Of a stretch of DNA of 34,468 nucleotides, positions 18,208 through 28,009 are shown one piece after another (position 1 is the stretch's first letter; the number at the start of each line of letters is the position of its first letter). This stretch comes from Aestuariicoccus sp032586235 (GTDB lineage: Bacteria; Pseudomonadota; Alphaproteobacteria; Rhodobacterales; Rhodobacteraceae), in contig NZ_JAWHTD010000039.1 of the NCBI RefSeq assembly GCF_032586235.1, positions 1 through 34,468 on the forward strand. The letters are read 5' to 3'. The position numbers and the translations under genes are program-made. Under the pieces are notes generated by a model. The model saw nothing but the letters and a program-made list of their open reading frames with translations. It searched no databases and was not told the origin of the DNA.

Positions 18208-19229
18208 GCTACCAGCCCCAGATCGGCCATCAGCTCTGCCTCTCCGGGGGGCAGGGCGGGCAGGTCGCGCAGATGCGCATACATCCGGGAATAACTCTCT
18301 TGCGCCATCAGCTCGGCCAGCCTGGCGCGGTGCAGGCGCACGCATTCGTCATGCAGGGCGCCCAGCGGGCCGTCCTTCATCTCTGCCAGCGCGGTGTCGA
18401 GGTCGGGCAGATAGCGCAGGATCGAGCGATCCTCCCACGCCGGGTCGTTGCGTTCGCGCCAATAGGTGTCGTCAAAGGCCCGCCCCTCGCGGTTGACGTC
18501 GCCCCGGTCGTTCTTGACCAGATAGCTGTCGAGCGAGCGCAGCGCGTAATGGTTCAGCGTGGCAAAGCGGCGCGCCCCGGCGGCGGGAAACTTGCGGATG
18601 CGGCGCGGGTTGGCCGCCACCAGGAACTTGTGCGGCACGCCGCGCCCCGACGCGTCCGTCCAGCGCGGGCGGCGCGCCTTGTCGAGCTTGTCGCGAAAGA
18701 ACGGGCGGTGCGCGCCGAAATAATGCAGGGGGAAGTCGCACCGGGTCAGGGTCTTGACCTCGATCGCGGTCTCGGCGCACCAGAGGTCGGGATTGTGCGA
18801 GCCGGTGAACTGGCCAATGACCGGCGCATCGGCGAAATCCCTGACCCCGTCGTTGGCGAAGAACTGAAAGGTCACGCTGATCGCCTGCGGATCGCCGCAG
18901 GCCTCGATCAGGGCGGGGATCGTGTGATCGCCCACATGGATGTTGAGGAACTCGTCGACATCCGCGACCCAGACCCAGTCGGCGCCCGTGACGAGCTCCT
19001 GCTTGGCGGCGTGTTTCAGCGCTTCCATCTGGTAGTTGCGGCCCTTGGCGGGGTTCGGCAGATGGGTCACGCCGTAAGCCCTGAGCGCATCCAGCAGCCG
19101 GTCGGTGCCGTCGGTGCAATCGTTGGAATAGATCAGGAAATCCGTCACACCCAAAAGACGGTTGAACGCGATCCATTCCAGCAGGAACGGGCCCTCGTTC
19201 TTCACGCATGTCACGGCGGTTATGCGCAT
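18204..19229 (-). CDS. Glycosyltransferase, GT2-like (PF13704 type)
   Basis: A 341-residue protein and first gene of the glycan cluster. The N-terminal CVKNEGPFLLEWIAFNR fold is followed by YSNDCTDGTD, DVDEF (90-94) with LNIHVGD, and the block LNHYALRSLDSYLVK, all shared with its two paralogues in the cluster. It is predicted to be cytosolic. A GGGGGCG stretch precedes the ATG, and a good sigma-70-type promoter lies about 90 bases upstream. Donor and acceptor are unknown. It overlaps the following sulfotransferase gene by 4 bases. Confidence 0.88.
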   Translation of the reverse strand: MRITAVTCVKNEGPFLLEWIAFNRLLGVTDFLIYSNDCTDGTDRLLDALRAYGVTHLPNPAKGRNYQMEALKHAAKQELVTGADWVWVADVDEFLNIHVGDHTIPALIEACGDPQAISVTFQFFANDGVRDFADAPVIGQFTGSHNPDLWCAETAIEVKTLTRCDFPLHYFGAHRPFFRDKLDKARRPRWTDASGRGVPHKFLVAANPRRIRKFPAAGARRFATLNHYALRSLDSYLVKNDRGDVNREGRAFDDTYWRERNDPAWEDRSILRYLPDLDTALAEMKDGPLGALHDECVRLHRARLAELMAQESYSRMYAHLRDLPALPPGEAELMADLGLVA

Positions 19230-19321
19230 ATTCGCGCCCCCGCAAGGTCGGTTGGGTGGATCACCGCACTGCCTCTTTCGCGTCCGCCGGTAGGATCCGG
19301 CGTGACATCTGCCTTAGGCGA

Positions 19322-19350
19322 ATCATCGCATCTTGGGGGTTAGGCGTCAA
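19322..19350 (-). promoter_or_regulatory. Predicted promoter of the glycan cluster
   Basis: On the minus strand TTGACG (19345-19350), a 17-base spacer, then GATGAT (19322-19327). The -35 matches consensus at 5 of 6 positions and the -10 at 4 of 6. It points into the glycosyltransferase gene starting at 19229 and lies downstream of the cspA terminator. The rest of 19230-19429 shows no other clear signal. Confidence 0.5.
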
Positions 19351-19429
19351 TCTTTCGCAAAAATCGGCCGCCCTGATCGGTGTATCCGTGATCTGCCCGC
19401 ACCTTGGGGCTAAAGCGGCAGTCCGGGGC

Positions 19430-19471
19430 AGGGCAAAAGAAAAACGCGGCTCTTTTGCAAGAGCCGCGTTT
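19430..19471 (-). terminator. Rho-independent terminator of cspA
   Basis: A perfect 13-base stem (19442-19454 with 19459-19471) with a 4-base loop. On the minus strand it is followed by TTTCTTTTGCCC. It lies 20 bases after the cspA stop and isolates cspA from the glycan cluster. Confidence 0.9.
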
Positions 19472-19491
19472 CAGTCGATCGTCGCTTCGGC

Positions 19492-19698
19492 TTATGCCAG
19501 TGCGAGGTTCACCGCAGACTCGCGGCCATCGCGGCCGGCTTCGATGTCAAAGGTGACTTTCTGATCGTCGGCCAGGCCCTGCAGCCCGGAGCGCTCGACC
19601 GCAGAGATGTGCACGAACACATCCTTGCTGCCGCCGTCGGGGGCGATAAAGCCGAAACCTTTTGTCGTGTTGAACCATTTTACGGTGCCAGTGGCCAT
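19492..19698 (-). CDS. cspA: Cold-shock protein
   Basis: A 68-residue single OB-fold nucleic-acid-binding protein, full length for the CspA family. RNP1 is KGFGFI (13-18) and RNP2 is VFVHI (27-31); KWFN is also present. It binds single-stranded RNA and helps melt structure. AAGGAG lies 8 bases before the ATG. The leader before it is at least 100 bases long, as usual for csp genes whose mRNA folding responds to temperature. A strong terminator follows. The gene is monocistronic. I use cspA as a family name; the paralogue number is unknown. Confidence 0.95.
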   Translation of the reverse strand: MATGTVKWFNTTKGFGFIAPDGGSKDVFVHISAVERSGLQGLADDQKVTFDIEAGRDGRESAVNLALA

Positions 19699-19972
19699 TC
19701 CCGTATCTCCTTAACAAATGCTGCCCACATCATGTGACAGCCCGGCGTGGTCGGTCTGGATCGAGAGACTGCGCGCCGTGTTAGGGAAGACAGTGGTCGA
19801 AAAAGAATAACGTTAGCCTGCGTTACTTATGTTCGTTTCGCGCCGATTGCAAGAGAGCTTGTGCAAGGCGGCTGGGTTGTCGTGGGCCCCGCGGCCCCGC
19901 CCGCCATGCGACCTATGCGCTATTGACCCTCGCCGCCCCGACGGGCAGCAAGGACCCCAACCGGAGACCTTC
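19699..19972. promoter_or_regulatory. Divergent region between cspA and moxR
   Basis: 274 bases holding the cspA 5' leader (minus) and the moxR upstream region (plus). The part nearest cspA has AT-rich tracts. I could not assign -35/-10 pairs confidently. The open frame continuing upstream of moxR (from 19829) has no ribosome site at its start and is not considered coding. Confidence 0.4.
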
Positions 19973-20881
19973 ATGCAGATACCACAATCCATCGACGCCG
20001 TTCAGGAGATGCTGGAAGAGACCGGCTATGTGTGCAGCCGCGCGCTGGCGACGGTCGTGTTCCTGTCGCTGAAACTGGGCCGGCCGCTGTTTCTGGAAGG
20101 CGAGGCCGGGGTCGGCAAGACCGAGATCGCAAAGGCGCTGGCCCAGGCGCTGGGCCGCCGGCTGATCCGGTTGCAATGCTACGAGGGGCTTGATGCCTCG
20201 TCCGCGGTGTACGAATGGAACTTCCCCGCCCAGATGATCGCCATCCGCACCGCCGAGGCCGAGGGCAACGCCGACCGCGACATCCTCTCGCGCGAGCTTT
20301 TCGGCCCGGATTTCCTGATCGAACGGCCGCTCTTGCAGGCCATGCGCCCGGACGAGCACGGCGCGCCGGTTCTGCTCATCGACGAACTGGACCGCACCGA
20401 CGAACCCTTCGAGGCCTTCCTGCTCGAGGCGCTGTCGGATTTCCAGGTCACCATCCCCGAGCTGGGCACGATCAAGGCGCCCGAGCCGCCCATCGTCATC
20501 CTGACCTCGAACCGCACGCGCGAGGTGCACGACGCGCTGAAACGCCGCTGTCTCTATCACTGGGTCGATTACCCCAGCTTTGCGCGCGAGGTCGAAATCC
20601 TGCAATCCCGCGCGCCCGAGGCCGCCGAAACCCTCAGCCGCGAGGTGGTGGCCTTCGTCCAGCGCCTGCGCACCGAGGACATCTTCAAAAAGCCCGGTGT
20701 GGCCGAAACCATCGACTGGGCCAAATGCCTGTTGGCGCTCGACGTGATCGACCTTTCGCCCGAGGTGATCTCGGACACCCTGGGCGCGCTCTTGAAATAC
20801 CAGGACGACATCCAGAAAATCCAGGGTTCCGAGGCCAGAAAGATCCTCGACGACGCTAAGGCCGCGGTTGCCGAGGCCTGA
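19973..20881 (+). CDS. MoxR-family AAA+ ATPase
   Basis: A 302-residue AAA+ ATPase with Walker A GEAGVGKT (43-50), Walker B LLIDELD (134-140), sensor 1 'LTSNRTREVHDALKRRC' and an arginine-finger region. MoxR proteins work as chaperones with a VWA-domain partner, for example CoxD/CoxE in maturation of metal enzymes. The VWA partner lies at 22650 on the same strand, but two opposite-strand genes intervene. The start at 19973 is chosen from GGAG 7 bases upstream and from homology. Confidence 0.92.
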   Translation: MQIPQSIDAVQEMLEETGYVCSRALATVVFLSLKLGRPLFLEGEAGVGKTEIAKALAQALGRRLIRLQCYEGLDASSAVYEWNFPAQMIAIRTAEAEGNADRDILSRELFGPDFLIERPLLQAMRPDEHGAPVLLIDELDRTDEPFEAFLLEALSDFQVTIPELGTIKAPEPPIVILTSNRTREVHDALKRRCLYHWVDYPSFAREVEILQSRAPEAAETLSREVVAFVQRLRTEDIFKKPGVAETIDWAKCLLALDVIDLSPEVISDTLGALLKYQDDIQKIQGSEARKILDDAKAAVAEA

Positions 20882-20882
20882 C

Positions 20883-20921
20883 GCGCCGCCCTTTCCCGGG
20901 CGGAAAGCTCTCGCGCGGCGC
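20883..20921. terminator. Hairpin between convergent genes
   Basis: Outer arms GCGCCGC (20883-20889) and GCGGCGC (20915-20921) enclose an inner stem CTTTCC/GGAAAG (20891-20896 with 20902-20907). It lies just after the moxR stop and before the end of the convergent gene. There is no long T-run. It could terminate both strands. Confidence 0.45.
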
Positions 20922-20950
20922 ACGCATGTGGCGTGGCAGGGTGTCGACCC

Positions 20951-21847
20951 CTAGCGAAACACCCCGGTACCCAACCGGTTTCCGATAATCGACTCCAGCT
21001 GTTGCGGCGACTGGAACTGGTAAGGCGGGCGTGACTCGATCCGGGTGTCGGACAGACTTCTGAGACTGCGTGCGGTCTCTCCGGTCCATTCGGGTGTTTC
21101 CACGGCGATCACATTCCGGTTGTAGGACCTGAGCACAACCGCCCCGGACGGCGTCACGACCGGAATGCCCTGCAACGGATCGCTCGCCACCAACGGCACC
21201 TGCTCTCCGGCGGGCTCGAGCCCCATGGCAAGAAAACCGGAATCGTACGCAAGCGTCGCATAGCCCACGGCAAGATCGGGAATATCGGCGGCCCTGGACA
21301 GGGCTGCGTTTTCATTGGCGTAAAACGATACGACGCCCAGTGTTTCCCGGGTCATCTCGCCACTTGTCATCGCGGCCAGCATGTTTTCCTGATTGCGCAG
21401 GCCTGTCTCGCCAAGTGCGGCGACGGCCTGCGGATCGACGTCGACGACGCGCACGATATAATCGGCATACGACGGCGCTGCGTCAATGCTTCGCCAGTCT
21501 TGCGGAATTGCCGCAAAATAGGTGTTCATCCGGGCGGTTATGACGACCTCGGGCGTGTCGCAATCGAAAAAATTGTCATTTTTCTGATAGAGCCAGGACA
21601 TCCGGACGATCTTGAATTCAATATCCGGCGTACAGTCTTCCAGTTCGAAGATGTGCACATACCCTTCCATCCTCGGTTCGATATCGGCCATTCTCTGGCG
21701 ATCCTTGAACACTTGGATCCGCGCATCGACGTTGGGTTGGCGGGCCGAGTCGTCCCGTGCCGCCCAGACCCTAACCGTGACCGGCTCCGCCAGAGCCGGA
21801 AGGGCCGCGAATGAAAATAAAAGCGGCAGGAGCCTGATCCGCATCAT
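20951..21847 (-). CDS. Secreted protein of unknown function
   Basis: A 298-residue protein. A signal peptide (MMRIRLLPLLFSFAALPALA) with AxA before EPV sends it to the periplasm or beyond. The mature part begins with a beta-like 'VTVRVWAARDD' and has two cysteines close to acidic residues (EDCTPDIEF, FFDCDTPEV). The middle is helical, and the C-terminal part again looks beta-rich. I recognise no family. ATG 21847 follows AAGGAG by about 8 bases. Its 5' end overlaps the 3' end of the upstream membrane gene by 77 bases, so the two form a unit. Base composition is closer to 50% GC in places, unlike its neighbours. Confidence 0.75.
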   Translation of the reverse strand: MMRIRLLPLLFSFAALPALAEPVTVRVWAARDDSARQPNVDARIQVFKDRQRMADIEPRMEGYVHIFELEDCTPDIEFKIVRMSWLYQKNDNFFDCDTPEVVITARMNTYFAAIPQDWRSIDAAPSYADYIVRVVDVDPQAVAALGETGLRNQENMLAAMTSGEMTRETLGVVSFYANENAALSRAADIPDLAVGYATLAYDSGFLAMGLEPAGEQVPLVASDPLQGIPVVTPSGAVVLRSYNRNVIAVETPEWTGETARSLRSLSDTRIESRPPYQFQSPQQLESIIGNRLGTGVFR

Positions 21848-22544
21848 CTTTTGTCTCCTTCTTTGCAAAAACGGCCATGAACGAACTGACCAGCCAGAAA
21901 CACGTCGTCAAAGCCAACAGGATCGACGCCGCCACCATGGCCCAGGCGACCGTTGTAAAGTAATGTTCCACCATACGTCCGGTAATACTGGACCCGGACA
22001 GGAAAACCGGTGTGCGCTGCGCGCTTTTCGGAGCACGCAGCGCTTCGGCAATCGCATGCAGGCCAGTCTCGGGTGCGCCGGACTGATCGGCGTTTTGCGT
22101 CGGCGCGGTTGCGGGGAAATTCACGAACAGAAGACCGCTTTTGTTCGCAGGATTCGAGGCGACCGACAATTCTATGCGCGCCCCCGGCGACAGTGCCACA
22201 ACAGCCTGGATCGCCGAGGCATCGGCAAAGATGCTGCTTCGGTCCAAGCCCGCCGCGATCGGTGCAAAAAACCGCGGGGACACATTCACCAGCCCGTTTT
22301 CATCGACGACAAAGCAGTCGCCACTTTGGTCGTCCTCGACGCATTTCATCGCGACCTTTAGGTTTGTAACCGTGGCGGTGCGCGACGCGTTGTAAAGCTT
22401 GAGCCGAGAGGTCTGCTGCGATCTTTCCAGGGAATAAACAATGGCAACGCCCGAGCGGATTTCCTCGACCACCGTTGTGACGTAAAATCCGATGATTGCC
22501 GTGAAGATGGCGATGAGGGCAGAGGCGAATTGGACTGGGAACAT
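21771..22544 (-). CDS. Two-helix membrane protein of unknown function
   Basis: A 257-residue protein. An N-terminal helix (about 3-25, FASALIAIFTAIIGFYVTTV) and a second helix near residue 200-225 (AWAMVAASILLALTTCFWLV) frame a domain of about 170 residues likely in the periplasm. That domain has a Cys pair (MKCVEDDQSGDCFV). The short C-tail is charged then Gly-rich. The start at 22544 is uncertain: no ribosome site is seen and the frame is open further up. It overlaps the downstream secreted-protein gene by 77 bases. Both have lower GC than surrounding genes. No family is recognised. Confidence 0.65.
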   Translation of the reverse strand: MFPVQFASALIAIFTAIIGFYVTTVVEEIRSGVAIVYSLERSQQTSRLKLYNASRTATVTNLKVAMKCVEDDQSGDCFVVDENGLVNVSPRFFAPIAAGLDRSSIFADASAIQAVVALSPGARIELSVASNPANKSGLLFVNFPATAPTQNADQSGAPETGLHAIAEALRAPKSAQRTPVFLSGSSITGRMVEHYFTTVAWAMVAASILLALTTCFWLVSSFMAVFAKKETKDDADQAPAAFIFIRGPSGSGGAGHG

Positions 22545-22649
22545 GATTTTGGAGGGTCTCTGGCGCAATAACCATGGAAAAAGTACCAGACATGCGGCTT
22601 TCGGGCGAGTTTTTTCTGCGCAAATCCTCCATGCGGCGAGTTTGGCCTG

Positions 22650-23906
22650 ATGCCTGAATACATCCCGCTCGAGATCCCCGAGAACCCGCGCCTTGCGCAG
22701 AACGTGATCCACTTCGCCCGTGCGCTGCGCCGCGCCGGGCTTCCCGTGGGGCCAGGCCGGGTGATCGAGGCCATCCGCGCGGTCGAGGCGGCGGGCTTCA
22801 CCGACAAGCGCGATTTCTACTGGACGCTGCACGCCTGCTTCGTCAACCGCCCCGAACACCGCGCGACCTTCGGCCAGATCTTTCGCCTGTACTGGCGGGA
22901 TCCGCGGTTTCTCGAACACATGATGTCCTACATGCTGCCCGCCGTGCGCGGCGTGCAGGAGGAACGCATCGCCCAGGCGGCCGAGAAACGCGCCGCCGAG
23001 GCGCTGCTCGACGGCATGCAGCCCGAACCGCCCCAAGACACGCCGGAGCGCGAGGACGAGGCGACGAAGATCGAGATCGACAGCACCATGACCATGAGCG
23101 CCGAGGAGAAGCTGCGCACGCTCGATTTCGAACAGATGTCCAACGCCGAGATGGCCGAGGCGAAACGCATGCTGGCGCGGCTTAAACTGCCGGTGAAGCC
23201 GATCCAGTCGCGCCGTCTGATGGCCGCGCACCGCGGCCAGAGGGTGGATTTCCGCCGCACCATCCGCGCGGCCCTTCGCCAGGGCGGCGAACTGCGCGAC
23301 ATCCGTCTGGCGAAACCGCGCCCGCGCTGGCCGAACCTGGTGGTGCTCTGCGATATCTCCGGCTCGATGTCGCAATACAGCCGCATGGTGTTGCACTTCC
23401 TGCACGCGGTGGCCAATGAAAAGGGCGCGGGCTGGGCCAAGGTGCACGCCTTCACCTTCGGCACGAGGCTGACCAACATCACCCGCCACCTGGCGACGCG
23501 CGACGTGGACGCCGCGCTCAAGGCCGCGGGGGCCGAGGCGCAGGATTGGGAGGGCGGCACCCGGATCGGCCAATGCCTGCACGCCTTCAACCGCGACTGG
23601 TCACGCCGGGTGATGGGGCAGGGCGCGGTGGTGCTGCTGATCACCGACGGGCTCGACCGTGACGACGCAGGCGCGCTGGAGAAGGAAATGGAAAGGCTGC
23701 ACCTATCGGCGCGCCGCCTGATCTGGCTCAATCCGTTGCTCAGATGGGACGGCTTCGCGCCGAAGGCCACCGGCATCCGCGCGATGCTACCGCATGTGGA
23801 CAGCTTCCGCGCCGGCCATTCGATCCAGACGCTGGAGGATCTCGCAGGCGCCATATCCCGCCCAGAGGATCTGGGCGAAAAAGCCCGGCTCATGGCCCTG
23901 CTGTAA
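22650..23906 (+). CDS. CoxE-like VWA-domain protein
   Basis: A 418-residue protein of the VWA_CoxE type. The N-terminal helical part (1-120) is followed by a charged linker and a C-terminal von Willebrand A fold. The metal site (MIDAS) is complete: DISGSMS (Asp235, Ser237, Ser239), Thr304 (GGTRIG) and Asp333 (ITDGLD). It is the expected partner of the MoxR ATPase at 19973. Both are on the plus strand but separated by 1.77 kb with two reverse genes. No good ribosome site precedes the ATG, which would fit loss of an original junction with moxR. Role: assembly or activation of a metal enzyme or cell-envelope complex, by family analogy. Confidence 0.9.
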   Translation: MPEYIPLEIPENPRLAQNVIHFARALRRAGLPVGPGRVIEAIRAVEAAGFTDKRDFYWTLHACFVNRPEHRATFGQIFRLYWRDPRFLEHMMSYMLPAVRGVQEERIAQAAEKRAAEALLDGMQPEPPQDTPEREDEATKIEIDSTMTMSAEEKLRTLDFEQMSNAEMAEAKRMLARLKLPVKPIQSRRLMAAHRGQRVDFRRTIRAALRQGGELRDIRLAKPRPRWPNLVVLCDISGSMSQYSRMVLHFLHAVANEKGAGWAKVHAFTFGTRLTNITRHLATRDVDAALKAAGAEAQDWEGGTRIGQCLHAFNRDWSRRVMGQGAVVLLITDGLDRDDAGALEKEMERLHLSARRLIWLNPLLRWDGFAPKATGIRAMLPHVDSFRAGHSIQTLEDLAGAISRPEDLGEKARLMALL

Positions 23907-23911
23907 CGCGC

Positions 23912-23978
23912 GGTGCGCATGAATGCGCACCCTACGATGTCGCGTCCGGCCCCGTAGGGTGCGCGGTCTCCGCGCACC
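23912..23978. repeat. GGTGCGC/CGTAGGGTGCGC composite hairpins
   Basis: Two local hairpins (GGTGCGC...GCGCACC at 23912-23931; GGTGCGCGG-TCT-CCGCGCACC at 23958-23978) also pair with each other through GCGCACCCTACG (23925-23936) and CGTAGGGTGCGC (23953-23964). They lie between the convergent ends of the VWA gene and purL. This is likely a dispersed repeat serving as a two-way terminator. Confidence 0.7.
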
Positions 23979-23983
23979 GCCGC

Positions 23984-26143
<2,160 letters not shown>

Positions 26144-26202
26144 GTCGTCCCCCTGTGATGGCTTGCGCGCTCTTTAAGCCATGGGGGATGCGGTGAAAAG
26201 GG

Positions 26203-26769
26203 CTAGCTGGGCCGCGCCGCCTTGCGCTCTTGGCGGGTCAGGACGAAAGGCGCGCGCACCGGTGCCCCCTTTGCATCGAAGAGCGGGGTTTCGCGATGTT
26301 TTCCGGCCAGCCGCGCGCCGAGCGCGCGCAGGACGATGCCCAGACCGGTGCGGGCGAAGCCGTGTTCCTTTACCGGTTTTCGCGCGTGGGTTGTCTGAAC
26401 CTCTGCTCGGATCTTGCCGAGGTCGGGGGAGTCGGCGGGCAGAATCGCCCCCAGGAAAGGCACCGCCGGCGTGGCCAGCGTGTTGCCGATGGGCGTGCCG
26501 CAGCAGGCCGCGTACCAGCGCAGCGCGCCTTTCGGCGACAACCGCAGCACCTCGAGGTTTTCAAGGCCCCCGGTGAAGGTCAGATTGTGCGGGACGGTAT
26601 GGAAGATCGTCGTGCCGCCCGCGTCGTCGAGCCAGTCTTCGGCCCGCAAGTGGCGCGCAAAGGTCTGACAATCGGCGCAAAAACACTTGATCTTGGTGCC
26701 GCGCGCCCTGGCGGCGATGCGCCATTGCGTCTTGCCGCAACGGCAGCTCAGATCGGTTGGTCGGGACAT
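26203..26769 (-). CDS. DUF6151-like zinc protein (GFA/CENP-V-type fold)
   Basis: A 188-residue protein. Cysteine motifs CRCG (9-12), CFCADCQ (29-35) and the AACCG pair near 90 give the two zinc-site pattern of GFA-like (glutathione-dependent formaldehyde-activating enzyme) folds, and the whole matches DUF6151. The function is not known. The basic C-terminal part is variable. GGAG lies about 8 bases before the ATG. It lies 59 bases upstream of purL on the same strand, so some co-transcription is possible. Confidence 0.82.
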   Translation of the reverse strand: MSRPTDLSCRCGKTQWRIAARARGTKIKCFCADCQTFARHLRAEDWLDDAGGTTIFHTVPHNLTFTGGLENLEVLRLSPKGALRWYAACCGTPIGNTLATPAVPFLGAILPADSPDLGKIRAEVQTTHARKPVKEHGFARTGLGIVLRALGARLAGKHRETPLFDAKGAPVRAPFVLTRQERKAARPS

Positions 26770-26819
26770 TGGGCGGGCTCCGGTCGGACACGTTCACGGG
26801 CATCGTGCCACCCGGCGCG

Positions 26820-26905
26820 GGATAAAAAAAGGCCGAGCGTAAAGCTCGGCCGTAGTCCAACAGGGAGGTATGATAGTGAAGCGCGAGCGCCTCACCGTCA
26901 CAACC
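26820..26905 (-). ncRNA. Candidate small RNA with CCUCCC loop
   Basis: On the minus strand the segment reads as a hairpin (GTGAGGCGC/GCGCTTCAC, 26876-26895), then a single-stranded stretch containing TACCTCCCTG (26861-26870), then a strong terminator hairpin and seven T. CCUCCC is complementary to Shine-Dalgarno sequences and is the seed type known in alphaproteobacterial sRNAs such as the CcsR/cuckoo group of Rhodobacter. The 5' end is a guess. A weak TTGAAC-N17-TAATTC lies just upstream (around 26910-26937). It could also be processed from the lysR 3' UTR. Confidence 0.45.
26821..26851 (-). terminator. Rho-independent terminator
   Basis: GGCCGAGC (26831-26838), 5-base loop, GCTCGGCC (26844-26851), followed on the minus strand by TTTTTTTATC. 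It ends minus-strand transcripts from lysR or the candidate small RNA. Confidence 0.9.
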
Positions 26906-27001
26906 GGAATTAGTACCCAGTTTAGAGTCGTTCAAGATTTAATCGGTAGCAGGTGCAGCAATTCCGTTATGCGTTGTATGCATATCACATGCAGGATGCG
27001 G

Positions 27002-27907
27002 CTAACTTCCCTCCAATGCGCGCAGGGATTTGCGGTGCGCGATGATCTCTTCCTGCACGAAATCGCGGAACGCCGCGATGCGTTTCGATTGCCGCAGCTC
27101 TTCGGGATAGGCAAGGAAAACAGGGACTTCGACGGATTCGATGTCTGGCAGAACGCGCACGACCGACGGGAAATCCTCGATGATGTAGTCGGGCAGCACG
27201 CCGATCCCGAGGTTCGAGATCACCGCCTGAAGCACGCCGAAATAGTTGTTCACCGTCAGGGTTGACTGGATGTCATGGGTCAAAAGCTCTTGCACAAGCT
27301 GCAGACCGGCACCAACTTGCGCGGCCCGCGTGTTCTGGCAGATCAGGCGGTGGCGGTGGATGTCCTCGATGGTTTCCGGCGCGCCCCTTTCGGCAAGATA
27401 TTCGGGCGAGGCGTAGAGCCGCATGCGCACGCTCATCAGCCGTTTACGGATGAGGTCGGCCTGGCTGGGTTCCTTCATCCGGATGGCGACGTCCGCCTCG
27501 CGCATGGGCAGGTCCAGCACCCGTTCCTCGAGCATCAGGTCGATGTTGAGGTCGGGGTATTTTTCGTAAAGCTTGGTCAGGCGCGGGGCCAGCCAGAGCG
27601 CGCCGAAACCGAAGGTGGTGGTGACGCGCAATTCGCCAAAGACCTCCTCTTCGCTGTCGCGGATGCGCGCGGTGGCGGCGTCGATGCGTTTGACCATCGA
27701 AGAGGTGGCGTCGAACAGCAGCTCGCCTTGTTCGGTCAGGATCAGCCCGCGGGCGTGGCGGTGAAAGAGCGTCGTGTTGAGCGATTCCTCCAGCGCGCGA
27801 ACTTGTCGGCTGACCGCGGATTGCGACAGATGCAGCGCGTCGCCGGCATGGGTCAGGCTGCCGGCATCGGCGACGGCGTGAAATATTCTAAGCTTGTCCC
27901 AATCCAT
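27002..27907 (-). CDS. LysR-family transcription regulator
   Basis: A 301-residue LysR-type regulator. The helix-turn-helix lies near residues 17-37 (GSLTHAGDALHLSQSAVSRQ), followed by the linker helix and a two-lobed effector domain (about 90-295) with LRVTTTFGFGALWLAPRL. The start at MDWDKLRIF (27907) is the usual start of this family; ATG 27922 and GTG 27937 are in frame but have no ribosome site. It is divergent from the indolepyruvate oxidoreductase gene with a TCA-N7-TGA operator in between, so it probably controls that gene and itself. The effector is unknown. Confidence 0.9.
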   Translation of the reverse strand: MDWDKLRIFHAVADAGSLTHAGDALHLSQSAVSRQVRALEESLNTTLFHRHARGLILTEQGELLFDATSSMVKRIDAATARIRDSEEEVFGELRVTTTFGFGALWLAPRLTKLYEKYPDLNIDLMLEERVLDLPMREADVAIRMKEPSQADLIRKRLMSVRMRLYASPEYLAERGAPETIEDIHRHRLICQNTRAAQVGAGLQLVQELLTHDIQSTLTVNNYFGVLQAVISNLGIGVLPDYIIEDFPSVVRVLPDIESVEVPVFLAYPEELRQSKRIAAFRDFVQEEIIAHRKSLRALEGS

Positions 27908-28009
27908 TCCGGCAACTTTCATAAGTTTTGCTAACACATATATGACGATTGTTCGGGTTTGAACGCTAACATGGCGAAAACACCCGCAATCCTTAAAAAT
28001 ACCCTGTGC

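Noticed and set aside
19747..19850. cspA -35/-10 promoter (TTGCAA-N17-TAAGTA)
   Set aside because: The -10 matches consensus poorly; not strong enough to list.
19829..19972. N-terminal extension of the MoxR protein
   Set aside because: The extra 48 residues are Arg/Pro-rich and lack family similarity; a ribosome site precedes the internal ATG at 19973.
26870..27265. Plus-strand open frame with AGGGAGG just before its start
   Set aside because: It overlaps the lysR 3' part in antisense, and the Shine-Dalgarno-like word is better explained as the complement of the CCUCCC loop of the candidate small RNA.
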